Of a DNA stretch of 64,000 bases, positions 9,118 through 18,239 are shown piece by piece. Position numbers and translations under genes: made by a program. The stretch covers positions 310,001 through 374,000 of the forward strand of contig CAJTFS010000002.1 of NCBI GenBank assembly GCA_910575495.1, in the 5' to 3' direction. This stretch comes from Bacteroidales bacterium. Its GTDB lineage: Bacteria; Bacteroidota; Bacteroidia; Bacteroidales; Rikenellaceae. The notes below the pieces were generated by a model that saw only the letters and a program-made list of their open reading frames with translations, was not told the origin of the DNA and did no database searches. Numbering within the stretch: position 1 is the first letter of the stretch; the number at the start of each line of letters is the position of its first letter.

Positions 9118-10212
9118 CTACTTTTTGATCAGTTTTTCTTTGAGCGCCTCCAGCACCTCGTCGGGGTTGAAGAGCATACCGCCCTGACGACCGTAGTGCT
9201 CGACGGGAGCCTTGCCGTTAACGGCCAGCCGTACGTCTTCGACCATCTGTCCGGCATTGAGTTCGGCGGAAAGGAACCCTTTGACGCCGCGCGCCGCCAA
9301 GGCGGCGATCTGTCGGGTCGGGAAAGGGTAGAGGGTGATGGGGCGCAGCAAGCCGACCTTGAGTCCTTCGGCGCGGGCCATCTCGACCGTAGCCGAACAG
9401 ATGCGGGCCGAAGAACCGAAAGCCACGATGACGTAGTCGGCATCGTCGCACTCCACGGCTTCATACCTCACCTCGTTCTCCTCCAACGCTTTGTATTTGT
9501 CTTGCAGGCGGCGGTTGATGATCTCCATCTTCTCCGACTGCAACTCCAGCGACGTCACCACGTTGCGCCCGCGGCCCGACGGTTTGCCCATGGCGGCCCA
9601 TGCTTCGCACTCGGCCTTGATCTCGGCGATGGTCTTGCGCGGACGCTGGGGCGCCAGCACCACTTTCTCCATCATCTGGCCGATGGCGCCGTCGGCCAGA
9701 ATCATGGCCGGATTGCGGTATTTGAATGCCAGATCGAACGCCTCGGCCACATGGTCGTGCATCTCCTGCACGGAATTGGGTGCGAAGACGATCAGATGGT
9801 AGTCGCCGTGGCCGCCGCCCTTGACGGCCTGGAAATAATCGCCCTGCGAAGGCTGGATCGTACCCAGTCCCGGACCGCCGCGCTGGCAGTTGATGACCAG
9901 ACACGGGAGCTCGGCGCCGGCCAGGTAACTGAGCCCCTCGGCCATCAGCGAAATGCCGGGACTCGACGACGAGGTCATGACCCGCTTGCCGGTAGCGGCG
10001 CCTCCGTAGACCATGTTGATCGACGACACCTCCGACTCGGCCTGCAGCACGACCATCCCGGTCGTCTCCCAGGGCTTGAGCTCCATGAGGGTCTCCATCA
10101 CTTCCGACTGCGGCGTAATGGGGTAGCCGAAATAACCGTCGCAACCGTAGCGGATCGCCGCATGGGCGATCACTTCGTTGCCCTTCATCAATTTAACTTC
10201 CTTTTCTGCCAT
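9118..10212 (-). CDS. 2-oxoacid:ferredoxin oxidoreductase, alpha subunit (VorB-like)
   Basis: The 364-residue alpha subunit carries the pyrimidine-binding/substrate region. It reads KLMKGNEVIAHAAIRYGCDGYFGYPITPQSE-like at the N-terminus (residues ~8-38) and has SSPGISLMAEGLSYL in the middle. This short single-domain alpha subunit resembles the proteins annotated VorB (3-methyl-2-oxobutanoate:ferredoxin oxidoreductase) in Bacteroidales. The gene follows the ferredoxin subunit by 3 bases. The name VorB is by resemblance; the true substrate is not proven. Confidence 0.9.
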   Translation of the reverse strand: MAEKEVKLMKGNEVIAHAAIRYGCDGYFGYPITPQSEVMETLMELKPWETTGMVVLQAESEVSSINMVYGGAATGKRVMTSSSSPGISLMAEGLSYLAGAELPCLVINCQRGGPGLGTIQPSQGDYFQAVKGGGHGDYHLIVFAPNSVQEMHDHVAEAFDLAFKYRNPAMILADGAIGQMMEKVVLAPQRPRKTIAEIKAECEAWAAMGKPSGRGRNVVTSLELQSEKMEIINRRLQDKYKALEENEVRYEAVECDDADYVIVAFGSSARICSATVEMARAEGLKVGLLRPITLYPFPTRQIAALAARGVKGFLSAELNAGQMVEDVRLAVNGKAPVEHYGRQGGMLFNPDEVLEALKEKLIKK

Positions 10213-10215
10213 AGC

Positions 10216-10443
10216 CTACTCGAATTTTTGACGATAAACCGTTATCACGCTATCGGGGCAGATGACCGCACACGAAGCACAGCCCGTGCAGGCTTCGGGA
10301 TCGGCCATGCGGACCACCGGATAACCCTTGCTATTGACTTCGACCGACAACTCCAGCACGCTGCACGGACACGATGCCACGCAAACCCCGCATCCCTTGC
10401 AACGCTCCTTGTCGACAACGATCGTTCCTTTGATTTTAGCCAT
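10216..10443 (-). CDS. 4Fe-4S ferredoxin-type delta subunit of the 2-oxoacid oxidoreductase
   Basis: This 75-residue protein has two complete CxxCxxCxxxC motifs (Cys15/18/21/25 and Cys52/55/58/62), each followed by Pro at the end as in bacterial 2[4Fe-4S] ferredoxins. It is the first gene of the operon and passes electrons from the TPP subunits to free ferredoxin. A -7 promoter box lies 23 bases upstream of the ATG. Confidence 0.93.
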   Translation of the reverse strand: MAKIKGTIVVDKERCKGCGVCVASCPCSVLELSVEVNSKGYPVVRMADPEACTGCASCAVICPDSVITVYRQKFE

Positions 10444-10465
10444 ACGCCATGAATTTTAATTGTTA

Positions 10466-10473
10466 CAAATATA
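10466..10473 (-). promoter_or_regulatory. -7 box (TATATTTG) of the 2-oxoacid oxidoreductase operon
   Basis: On the minus strand TATATTTG fits TAnnTTTG and lies 23 bases before the delta-subunit start codon. No clear TTG -33 box was found at the usual distance. Confidence 0.6.
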
Positions 10474-10692
10474 GGAAATTTTTCCGTCATAGCGGGTAAA
10501 TGGCCGAAAGTTTTTCATCCTGGAAACGAACCTGGCGGCCGGAATCGCGAATATCGGCAGCATTAAAACGAAAAAACGCAGAGACTTTCCGCCATTATGC
10601 CTAAATTTGCCACGGGTCCCGCGCGAAAGCGGGCTCCGGAGAAGCCGACCTCCGACAAGCGCAGGCACCACACTCGAAAAAAACGATCGATT

Positions 10693-10998
10693 ATGTATTG
10701 TTCCAAATGCGGCAGGGAGATCGCCGAAGGCGCCGCCTGCCCCGAATGCGGCACTCCCGCAGCAAAAACAACCGTCGTACCCGCCAACGTCAGCGAAAAG
10801 GACTGGCTCACGAGCGTCCTGCTCTGCTTCTTCCTGGGCTCGCTGGGCATCCACAGCTTCTACGCTGGCAAAACGGGTATCGGAATCGCCCAGCTTCTGA
10901 CCATGGGCGGCTGCGGTGTCTGGACGCTGATCGATTTCATCATGCTCCTCTGCGGCAGCTACAAAGACAGTGAAGGCAAAGCCATCGTCAACAAGTAA
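10693..10998 (+). CDS. Zinc-ribbon plus TM2-domain membrane protein
   Basis: From ATG 10693 (MYCSKCGREI) the protein is 101 residues. The N-terminus is a double CxxC zinc ribbon (CSKC, CPEC). A TM2 domain follows with two membrane segments joined by the short GSLGIHSFYAGKTGIGIAQ motif. TM2 proteins are small inner-membrane proteins of unknown exact role. An upstream extension to 10597 is open but lacks homologous features. The 3' end overlaps the next gene by 29 bases. Confidence 0.85.
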   Translation: MYCSKCGREIAEGAACPECGTPAAKTTVVPANVSEKDWLTSVLLCFFLGSLGIHSFYAGKTGIGIAQLLTMGGCGVWTLIDFIMLLCGSYKDSEGKAIVNK

Positions 10999-11266
10999 GA
11001 GAATCCGGCTCGCGGGCTGGCTGCTTCTGCCCGCAGTGCTCTATCTCCTGCCCGCGGAGGGGATCATGCACGGCCGTTCGCTCTGCCTGTTCCGCAACCT
11101 GTTCGACCGTCCGTGTTACGGATGCGGCATGGCGCGGGCGCTCTTCTCGCTCCTGCACGGCGACGCGGCGGCAGCCTGGGACTATAACCGGCTGGCGTTC
11201 GTCGTGGCGCCCCTGCTGCTTTATCTCTACATAAAGGAACTGAAAAAAACGATCGGAGAACCGTGA
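10970..11266 (+). CDS. DUF2752-family membrane protein
   Basis: The 98-residue protein has a hydrophobic N-terminal helix, the DUF2752 hallmark PCYGCGMARALFSLLHGD (about residues 48-65), and a C-terminal membrane helix. The family's function is unknown. The ATG at 10970 lies inside the TM2 gene, so translation is probably coupled; this pair of neighbours is common in Bacteroidetes. The last codons and stop lie inside the transcription terminator hairpin. Confidence 0.82.
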   Translation: MKAKPSSTSKRIRLAGWLLLPAVLYLLPAEGIMHGRSLCLFRNLFDRPCYGCGMARALFSLLHGDAAAAWDYNRLAFVVAPLLLYLYIKELKKTIGEP

Positions 11267-11284
11267 AAGGTCTCCGATCGTTTT
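11246..11284 (+). terminator. Terminator overlapping the DUF2752 stop codon
   Basis: A 14-bp perfect stem (11246-11259 with 11271-11284) has an 11-base loop and a T-run that is part of the 3' arm. The stop codon (11264-11266) sits in the loop. Confidence 0.85.
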
Positions 11285-11392
11285 CGTTGGCCGGCATCGC
11301 TGCCGGAAAGGGCCGCAGAATCGCAGAGTCGCCGGACTGCAAGGCCGCAAAGGCACAGGGCCGGCAGGGTTGCGAAGCTGCCGAACGGGCGG

Positions 11393-12643
11393 TTACTCCT
11401 CGAAACTGTGGATCACCACGCCCGAGCGGAGTTTGGGCTCGAACCAGGTGGTTTTCGGCGGCATGATGTTGCCCGTGTCGGCGATGTTGATGAGCTGCTG
11501 CATCGAAACGGGGTAGAGGGCGAAAGCCGCCTGCATCTCGCCGCTGTCGACGCGCCGCTTCAACTCGCCGAGTCCGCGGATGCCGCCCACGAAGTCGATC
11601 CGCTTGGAAGTGCGGAGGTCCTTGATGTCGAGAATCTTGTCGAGCACGAGATTCGACAGCACCGTCACGTCCAACACACCGATGGGATCGTTGTCGTCGT
11701 AGGTGCCGGGCTTGGCCGTGAGGCTGTACCACTTGCCGTCGAGATACATGGAGAAATTGTGCAGGGCAGCGGGGCGGTACTCCTCGGTGCCCTTCTCCTC
11801 GACGGTGAAACTCTCGCGGAGCTTGTCGAGCAACTGCGCAGGCGTGAGCCCGTTCAGGTCCTTGACGACGCGGTTGTAGTCGATGATGCGGAGCTGTCCG
11901 GCCGGGAAAGTCACGGCCAGGAAATAGCAGTACTCCTCCTCACCGCAATGGCCCGGATTCTTCGACTTGCACTCGGCGCCCACGCGGGCGGCAGCGGCGG
12001 TACGATGGTGTCCGTCGGCGACATAGAGCGCCGGAATGCCCTTGAAAATCTCGGTGATGCGATCGTTGGTCTTGCGGTCGCGGATGACCCACAACCGGTG
12101 GCCGAAGCCGTCGGCAGCCGTGAAATCGTACTCCGGCGCGGACTTCACCGCCTCGGCGACGATGGCGTCGATCTCGTCGTTGTCGGGATAGGCGAAAAAG
12201 ACGGGTTCGATGTTGGCCTGCTGGTTGCGCACATGGATCATGCGGTCCTCCTCCTTGTCGGGGCGGGTGAGCTCGTGCTTCTTGATGGCGCCCGACAGAT
12301 AATCCTCGAAATGGCAGCACATGGCCAGACCGTACTGCGTGCGGCCCTCCATGGTCTGCGCATATACATAATAGTATTCCTCGGGGTCCTGCTGCAGCCA
12401 ACCCTCCCTGCGCCAGCGGCGGAAATTGGCGACGGCGCGGTCGTAGACCTCCTGCGAATGCTCGTCGGCGATGGGCTCGAAGTCGATTTCGGGCTTGATG
12501 ATGTGGAGCAGCGAACGCTCCGTAGCTTCATTAAGGGCTTCGGCGGAGTTGAGCACGTCGTAGGGGCGCGACGCCACCTCGGCGGCATGCTCCTTAGGCG
12601 GACGAACAGCACGGAAAGGCTTGATTCTAACCATATTATTCAA
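11393..12643 (-). CDS. DUF1015-family protein
   Basis: The 416-residue cytoplasmic protein belongs to DUF1015. Diagnostic stretches are VRIKPFRAVRPPKE at the start, SRPYDVLN near residue 26, and YVADGHHRTAAA near residue 212. The biochemical function is unknown. It lies downstream of serA on the same strand, as in many Bacteroidetes where serC, serA and DUF1015 run together, so a role linked to serine metabolism is plausible. About 890 bases of repeat-rich DNA now separate it from serA. A start 9 bases later (MVRIKPF) is equally likely. Confidence 0.88.
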   Translation of the reverse strand: MNNMVRIKPFRAVRPPKEHAAEVASRPYDVLNSAEALNEATERSLLHIIKPEIDFEPIADEHSQEVYDRAVANFRRWRREGWLQQDPEEYYYVYAQTMEGRTQYGLAMCCHFEDYLSGAIKKHELTRPDKEEDRMIHVRNQQANIEPVFFAYPDNDEIDAIVAEAVKSAPEYDFTAADGFGHRLWVIRDRKTNDRITEIFKGIPALYVADGHHRTAAAARVGAECKSKNPGHCGEEEYCYFLAVTFPAGQLRIIDYNRVVKDLNGLTPAQLLDKLRESFTVEEKGTEEYRPAALHNFSMYLDGKWYSLTAKPGTYDDNDPIGVLDVTVLSNLVLDKILDIKDLRTSKRIDFVGGIRGLGELKRRVDSGEMQAAFALYPVSMQQLINIADTGNIMPPKTTWFEPKLRSGVVIHSFEE

Positions 12644-13530
12644 AAATTAAAAAATTTTTCAAATTTATCTGAAAGACACCTTTCAGATTCTTGTTTCGGA
12701 TTCTTCGCTGCGCTCAGAATGACAAAGAGGAAGCTCGGAATCCAAGACCGGACCGGCAGACATTCTCGCTCTCAACCTACCGAGCTTCACCGCACCCGCC
12801 TGTCGGGCAAAGATTCTTCGCTGCGCTCAGAATGACGTGAGGAGGGCCGGAATGATGTGGAGGAAGCTCGGGATGACGCAGGGGGCACTCAGAACGACGC
12901 GGAGCACTCAGAATGACGCGGGGAGGACTCAAAACGCCAAAACGGGAACCGGAATGACCGGACCGGCAAACGTTATTTCACTTTCGGCCGTTCGATTCTC
13001 TCCGGAATCTCCCGAGATTCTTCGCTGCGCTCAGAATGACAAAGAGGAAGCTCGGAATTCAGGACCGGACCGGCAGACATTCTCGCTCTCAACCTACCGA
13101 GCTCCACCGCACCCGCCTGTCGGGCAAAGATTCTTCGCTGCGCTCAGAATGACAAAGAGGAAGCTCGGAATCCAAGACCGGACCGGCAGACATTCTCGCT
13201 CTCAACCTACCGAGCTCCACCGCACCCGCCTGCCGGGCAAAGTCTTCGCTGCGCTCAGAATGACGTGAGGAGGGCCGGAATGATGTGGAGGGAGCTCGGG
13301 ATGACGCAGGGGGGGGGCACTCGAAATAACGCGGAGAGCGCTCAGAATGCCAAATCGGAAACCGCAATGCCAAGGTGCACGCTCGGTATGCCGAAGCAGA
13401 GAATCCGCACAGGCAGAACAAAGCCCTGCTGACACAACGAAAACCCAAGATGACAAAAACGAGCGTTCGGAATACCCCAAACACGCACTCCGACCCACAG
13501 AGCTTGAACCCTGAATGACAAAGAACGCTT
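12644..13530. repeat. Repeat-rich spacer with five copies of a 25-bp dispersed repeat
   Basis: The 25-bp element beginning GATTCTTCGCTGCG and ending TCAGAATGAC occurs at 12699-12723, 12812-12836, 13016-13040, 13129-13153 and, slightly degraded, 13242-13264. The ~115-bp stretch between copies (with AGGAAGCTCGGAAT and ACCGGACCGGCAGACATTC) is itself repeated almost exactly at 12724-12811, 13041-13128 and 13154-13241, so segments of about 113-117 bp are tandemly duplicated. Short frames across it are not protein-like. Confidence 0.85.
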
Positions 13531-14457
13531 CTACCCTTTGTTCACCTGGAAGCGGGTGCAACCGGTCGTGAAGAAGTCGACGATCTGCCGTGCGGCGGCC
13601 AGTCCGGCGTTGAGATTGGCCTCGGCGGTCTCGGCACCCATCTTCTTGGCGGTGGCGAAGACGCGCTTGCCGAACTTCTCGTCGAGCTCGGGCTGGACGG
13701 CGGCGGCGATGTCGGTGGTGTACTTCAAATCCTCGCGCTCGGTCAGAGCCCGCATCAACCCCTCCTCGTCGATCACCTCCTTGCGGGCGGTATTCACCAA
13801 CGTGGCGCCCTTGGGCATGGACATCAGCAGGTCGTAGCCGATCGAGCCCTTGGTCTGCGCCGTAGCGGGAATGTGCAGCGACAGGTAGTCGGACGCCTTG
13901 TAGAGCGCTTCGACCGAACCGACCTGCTCGACGCCGTCGGCCGCGAAGACCTGGGGGTCGGCAACGAACGGATCGTAAGCTACAACTCGCATGCCGAGCG
14001 CCTTGCCCTTGCGGCCCACGAGCCGGCCCACGTTGCCGTAGGCGTGGATGCCGAGCGTCTTGCCCTGGATTTCGGAACCGGTGCCGGGCGTGAAGCGGTT
14101 GCGGGCCATGAAGATCATCATCGCAACGGCCAGTTCGGCCACGGCGTTGGAATTCTGCCCGGGGGTGTTCATCACCACGATGCCGCGGGCCGAAGCGGCG
14201 GCCAGGTCGACATTGTCGTAACCGGCGCCGGCACGGACGACGATCTTGAGATTCTTCGCCGCGTCGATCACCTCGGCGGTGACCTTGTCGCTGCGGACGA
14301 TGAGCGCGTCGGCATCGGCCACGGCGGCCAGCAGTTCGGCCTTGCCGGCATATTTTTCGAGCAGGGCGAGTTCGTAGCCGGCCCCCTCGACGATTTCGCG
14401 GATACCCTCGACCGCCTTGGCGGCGAAGGGTTTCTCGGTTGCAACCAATACTTTCAT
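13531..14457 (-). CDS. serA: D-3-phosphoglycerate dehydrogenase, short form without ACT domain
   Basis: From MKVLVATEKPF the enzyme is 308 residues and oxidises 3-phosphoglycerate to 3-phosphohydroxypyruvate, the first step of serine synthesis. Substrate-side Arg is in VRAGAGYDNVD (about 75), the NAD-binding glycine loop is IHAYGNVGRLVG (137-148), and the catalytic-region Arg is Arg225 in NTARKEVID. Where most family members have the catalytic His, this protein has lysines (FATAKKMGAET, 268-277), as in other Bacteroidales SerA. No regulatory ACT domain is present. The frame stays open upstream to an ATG at 14562, 6 bases after serC, which would add 35 residues. Confidence 0.92.
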   Translation of the reverse strand: MKVLVATEKPFAAKAVEGIREIVEGAGYELALLEKYAGKAELLAAVADADALIVRSDKVTAEVIDAAKNLKIVVRAGAGYDNVDLAAASARGIVVMNTPGQNSNAVAELAVAMMIFMARNRFTPGTGSEIQGKTLGIHAYGNVGRLVGRKGKALGMRVVAYDPFVADPQVFAADGVEQVGSVEALYKASDYLSLHIPATAQTKGSIGYDLLMSMPKGATLVNTARKEVIDEEGLMRALTEREDLKYTTDIAAAVQPELDEKFGKRVFATAKKMGAETAEANLNAGLAAARQIVDFFTTGCTRFQVNKG

Positions 14458-14568
14458 GGTAAGTTTCAATGTGGTGGTTTCCTGTAATTCGGTCTGCTCC
14501 CACGCGACCACCTCGCCCGTGAGGGCGCTGTAGGCCGTGGGAATCTTGAACTGGTAGGCCATCGGGGA

Positions 14569-15645
14569 CTACCGCTTGGCGTGCAGCTTCTCGAACTCCT
14601 GCATGCAGCCGACCAACGCCTGCACGCTCTCAATGGGCAAAGCGTTGTAGCACGAAGCGCGGAAGCCGCCGACCAGACGATGCCCCTTGATGCCGACCAT
14701 GCCGCGGGCCTTGGCGAACTCCAGGAACTCGGGTGCCAGCTCCTCGTAGCCTTCGGCCATGACGAAGCAGATGTTCATGAGCGAACGGTCCTCCATCTCC
14801 ACCGTACCGCGGAACAAGGGGTTGCGGTCGATCTCGTCGTAGAGCAACTTGGCCTTGGCGCCGTTGCGGCGGAAAATCTCGTCGACACCGCCGATTTTCT
14901 TGAGCCAGCGCAGCGTCTCCATCAACACGTAGATCGGGAAAACGGGCGGGGTGTTGAACATGGAATTGTTGTCGACGTGCGTACGGAACGAAACCATCGT
15001 GGGCAGGTCGCGCACGATCTTGTCGAGCATGTCTTCGCGGATGATGACGAACGAGACGCCGGCGGGAGCGAGGTTCTTCTGCGCGCCGCCATAGATCATG
15101 GCATACTTCGAGACATCGACCGGACGCGACAGGATGTCGGACGACATGTCGGCGATGAGAGGCACGGGCGAAGTGAGGTCCTCGTGAAACTCGGTGCCGT
15201 AGATGGTATTGTTGGTGGTGATGTGGAGATAGTCGAGGTCGGACGGGATGGCGAAGCCTTTGGGAATGTAGGTGAAATCGCGGTCCTCGGACGACGCGAC
15301 GACCTCGACCTCGCCGTAACGCCTGGCCTCCTTGATGGCTTTCTTGGACCAGACGCCCGTATTGACATAGCCGGCCTTCTTGCCGAGGAAGTTGGCGGCG
15401 ACCTCGTAGAAAAGGGTGCTGGCGCCGCCGCCCAGGTAGAAAATCTTGTAGTTGTCGGGGATGGCGAGCAGCTCGCGGAAGAGCTTGTCGGCCTCGGCCA
15501 TCACATCGTCGAAATCCTTCGTGCGGTGCGAAATGGAGAGCAGCGAAACCCCCGTTCCGTTGAAATCCAGAATGGCCTTGGCGGCGTTTTCGATCACCTC
15601 GTCAGCCAAAATGGAGGGGCCAGCGTAGAAATTGTGCTTTTTCAT
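14569..15645 (-). CDS. serC: Phosphoserine / phosphohydroxythreonine aminotransferase
   Basis: The 358-residue PLP enzyme transaminates 3-phosphohydroxypyruvate to phosphoserine and also serves vitamin B6 synthesis. The start [18 protein letters not shown] and [12 protein letters not shown] near residue 42 are family hallmarks. The PLP lysine lies in [14 protein letters not shown]. The upstream frame to 15729 overlaps the promoter and is not coding. It is first in the serC-serA run. Confidence 0.95.
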   Translation of the reverse strand: MKKHNFYAGPSILADEVIENAAKAILDFNGTGVSLLSISHRTKDFDDVMAEADKLFRELLAIPDNYKIFYLGGGASTLFYEVAANFLGKKAGYVNTGVWSKKAIKEARRYGEVEVVASSEDRDFTYIPKGFAIPSDLDYLHITTNNTIYGTEFHEDLTSPVPLIADMSSDILSRPVDVSKYAMIYGGAQKNLAPAGVSFVIIREDMLDKIVRDLPTMVSFRTHVDNNSMFNTPPVFPIYVLMETLRWLKKIGGVDEIFRRNGAKAKLLYDEIDRNPLFRGTVEMEDRSLMNICFVMAEGYEELAPEFLEFAKARGMVGIKGHRLVGGFRASCYNALPIESVQALVGCMQEFEKLHAKR

Positions 15646-15694
15646 GGTCGGTATGGATTTTATGATTCGAATTCCTGCTGTTAGTATGCTAACA

Positions 15695-15726
15695 CAAATA
15701 TAAACAAAATATTTCCGTAAAAGCAA
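15695..15726 (-). promoter_or_regulatory. serC promoter (-33 TTG, -7 TATATTTG)
   Basis: On the minus strand a TTG at 15726-15724 is followed after 21 bases by TATATTTG at 15702-15695, an excellent match to the Bacteroidetes consensus, about 50 bases before the serC ATG. Confidence 0.8.
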
Positions 15727-15787
15727 CAACTTGCCGAATAAATTTCGGTTCCCGGCCGGAAGCTCTGCATTTTTGAATAGTTTTTAT

Positions 15788-15795
15788 TACTTTTG
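15788..15795 (+). promoter_or_regulatory. -7 box (TACTTTTG) upstream of yicC
   Basis: TACTTTTG fits TAnnTTTG 75 bases before the yicC start and diverges from serC. The nearest upstream TTG (15773-15775) is closer than the usual 19-21 bases, so the -33 element is uncertain. Confidence 0.45.
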
Positions 15796-15870
15796 CGTCG
15801 TCCGCAGGGCTTTGCGGAGACTTCCGGAAAAGCGACGGAGCGCAAGGCATCGCGGCGAACAACGCAAGAA

Positions 15871-16746
15871 ATGAAGACAAAATCGATGACGGGCTTCGGC
15901 AAGGGCGAAGCCCTGCTCCCCAACAAGAAAATCACGGTCGAGATCCGCTCGCTCAACTCCAAGCAGCTCGACCTCAATCTGCGGCTGCCGGCGATCTACC
16001 GCCAGTCGGAATACGAACTGCGCACGCTGGTGGGCCGCTGTCTGGTCCGCGGAAAAGTGGACGTCTTCGTGACGGTGGAGAACCGCCAGGTGGAGACCCC
16101 GGCCCGGATCGACCGCGAACTTTTCCGCGAATATCTGCGTCAGGCGGGCGATGCGATGGCCCATGCGGGCATCGGAGCCAACTACGAAGCGCTGGTGCCG
16201 GCCATTCTGCGCATGCCCGAGGTGGTGTCGACCGAGACGGAAGCCATTTCGGACGAAGAACATGCCGCCCTGCTGGCCGCGACGGAATCCGCAGCGGCCC
16301 GGCTCGACGCTTTCCGCGTGCAGGAGGGAGCGATTCTGATCGCCGACCTGCTGCGCCGTGTGGACCTGATCGAACAATACCGCAACGAAGTGGTGCCCTA
16401 CGAACCTGTGCGCACGGAGAACGTCCGGGCCCGCATTCTGGAAAACCTGGCCAAACTGAACGCGGAAGTCGACCGCAACCGTCTGGAGCAGGAGATGATT
16501 TTCTATCTGGAGAAGTTCGACATCACGGAGGAGAAGGTGCGGCTGACCAACCACTGCAACTACTTCCGCGAAGTGGCCGCGAACGAGGAGTGCGCGGGCC
16601 GCAAGCTGGGATTCATCGCCCAGGAGATGGGCCGCGAAATCAACACCATGGGCTCGAAAGCCAACGAAGCGAACATCCAGATTCTGGTGGTGAAGATGAA
16701 GGACGAGCTGGAAAAAATCAAGGAACAGGTACTCAACATTTTATAA
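15871..16746 (+). CDS. yicC: YicC-family endoribonuclease-like protein
   Basis: The 291-residue protein starts MKTKSMTGFGKGEA, the YicC hallmark, and ends with the conserved GREINTMGSKANEANIQ segment and a helical C-terminus (KMKDELEKIKEQVLNIL). E. coli YicC has been described as an endoribonuclease acting on small RNA; that activity is assumed from the family. It lies just upstream of gmk, the usual order. Confidence 0.93.
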   Translation: MKTKSMTGFGKGEALLPNKKITVEIRSLNSKQLDLNLRLPAIYRQSEYELRTLVGRCLVRGKVDVFVTVENRQVETPARIDRELFREYLRQAGDAMAHAGIGANYEALVPAILRMPEVVSTETEAISDEEHAALLAATESAAARLDAFRVQEGAILIADLLRRVDLIEQYRNEVVPYEPVRTENVRARILENLAKLNAEVDRNRLEQEMIFYLEKFDITEEKVRLTNHCNYFREVAANEECAGRKLGFIAQEMGREINTMGSKANEANIQILVVKMKDELEKIKEQVLNIL

Positions 16747-16862
16747 AAAAGTGAAAAGCGAAAGGCGGGAAGCGAAAGGCAGGGGCCGGACCCCGGAACC
16801 GCCGGAAGAAAAATACATTTCGCTTTTCAACTTTCACATTTAACGTTTCATCTCGGATCAAC
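16747..16862 (+). repeat. Short spacer with long-looped inverted repeat
   Basis: GAAAAGCGAAA (16753-16763) can pair with 16818-16828 around a ~54-base loop. The spacer also repeats GCGAAAGGC twice (from 16758 and 16772). It may be an incidental repeat remnant between yicC and gmk. Confidence 0.4.
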
Positions 16863-17426
16863 GTGGGCAAAGTCATCATATTCTCGGCACCGAGCGGCTC
16901 GGGCAAAACAACGATCGTAAAACAGCTCCTGGAACGCTATCCGCAGCTGGAATTTTCGGTCTCGGCGACGAGCCGGGCGCCCCGCGGCACCGAACGCGAC
17001 GGGGTGGACTACTATTTCCTTTCGCACGAAGCATTCATGCAGGCCGTGGCCGAAAACCGCTTCGTGGAGTGGGAGGAGGTATACAAAGGCACCTGCTACG
17101 GCACGCTGCGCAGCGAGATGGAACGCATCTGGCAGAAGGGCCACATCATCGCCTTCGACGTCGACGTCATCGGCGGCATCAACCTCAAGCGGCTCTTCGG
17201 CGGCGACGCCTGCTCGGTTTTCGTCATGCCCCCCTCGGTCGAAGAACTGCGCCGCCGGCTCGAGAACCGCGGCACCGACGCCCCCGAGGTCATCGACCGC
17301 CGGGTGGCCAAAGCCGAATTCGAACTGACCAAGGCACCCGAGTTCGACCATGTGGTGGTCAACGACCGGCTCGACGAAGCCGTCGACCGGGTTTGCGCGA
17401 TCCTCAACGACTTCATCGCCCGCTGA
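16863..17426 (+). CDS. gmk: Guanylate kinase
   Basis: The 187-residue enzyme phosphorylates GMP to GDP. The P-loop is APSGSGKTT (residues 9-17) and the GMP-binding region reads SATSRAPRGTERDGVDYYF. The start is GTG at 16863, which places the P-loop at the normal distance; there is no nearby in-frame ATG. nadD starts 3 bases after its stop. Confidence 0.96.
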   Translation: MGKVIIFSAPSGSGKTTIVKQLLERYPQLEFSVSATSRAPRGTERDGVDYYFLSHEAFMQAVAENRFVEWEEVYKGTCYGTLRSEMERIWQKGHIIAFDVDVIGGINLKRLFGGDACSVFVMPPSVEELRRRLENRGTDAPEVIDRRVAKAEFELTKAPEFDHVVVNDRLDEAVDRVCAILNDFIAR

Positions 17427-17429
17427 GCC

Positions 17430-18239
17430 ATGAAACGCATGCTGCTCTATTTCGGGTCGTTCAACCCTGTGCACAAAGGCCACATCGCGCTGGCCGAATA
17501 TGCGATGGAGCACGGACTGGCCGACGAGACGGCCCTGATCATCTCACCGCAGAGCCCCTACAAGAGCGATGCGGAGCTGGCTCCCGAGACCGACCGTTTC
17601 GAAATGGCCGAAATAGCCTGCAAGGCATCGAAATACCCCGGGCGGATCAAACCCTCGGTAGTGGAGTTCCTGCTGCCGAGACCCTCCTACACCATCGACA
17701 CGCTGCGCTATCTGGAGGAGCTGTGCGGCCACGAAATGGAGTTCTCGATACTGATGGGCGGCGACCAGATCGCGGCGCTCGACGGCTGGAAGGAGTACGA
17801 AAAGATACTGGAATATCCCATCTACGTCTATCCGCGGCGCGGCGAGAGGGTAGAGCGCTTCCTCGACCGCATCACGCTGCTGAAAGAAGCCCCGCTGCAG
17901 GACTTTTCGTCGACGGAAGTGCGCGCCGCGATAGAACGGGGCGACGACACCTCGCGGATGCTGGCACCGGAAGTGGCCGACTGCATCCGCCGCAAAGGGC
18001 TGTGGTCGCCGGCCGGACGCATTGCGACGCTCGATGCGGTGCTTGCCGCCGAACCGGCAGACACGGCCTCCCTGCTCGAACGGGGGCGCCTGCACTACCG
18101 GATGAACGAATGGGGAGCGGCCCTCAACGACTTCAACGCCGTGCTTCGCATCGACCCCGGACACAAGGAGGCGCGCGAATTCATCGGCATGATTCAAGAA
18201 ATACTGAGTTTCAGATACAAAGACATCTATAACCCATGA
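17430..18239 (+). CDS. nadD: Nicotinate-nucleotide adenylyltransferase with C-terminal TPR-like extension
   Basis: The 269-residue protein joins NAD synthesis by adenylating nicotinate mononucleotide. The nucleotidyltransferase motif GSFNPVHKGH is at residues 9-18, and the second motif region FSSTEVRAAI is near 165. Ordinary NadD is about 190-210 residues. Here roughly 70 extra residues follow (from about 200), containing one TPR-like repeat (ASLLERGRLHYRMNEWGAAL...AVLRIDPGHKEAREFIGM). The stop overlaps the ddl start (ATGA). The extension is unusual and may mediate a protein contact. Confidence 0.92.
   Translation: MKRMLLYFGSFNPVHKGHIALAEYAMEHGLADETALIISPQSPYKSDAELAPETDRFEMAEIACKASKYPGRIKPSVVEFLLPRPSYTIDTLRYLEELCGHEMEFSILMGGDQIAALDGWKEYEKILEYPIYVYPRRGERVERFLDRITLLKEAPLQDFSSTEVRAAIERGDDTSRMLAPEVADCIRRKGLWSPAGRIATLDAVLAAEPADTASLLERGRLHYRMNEWGAALNDFNAVLRIDPGHKEAREFIGMIQEILSFRYKDIYNP

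Noticed and set aside
13202..14503. A 433-codon minus-strand frame through serA and the repeat spacer
   Set aside because: It is out of frame with serA, whose motifs are unmistakable in the other frame.
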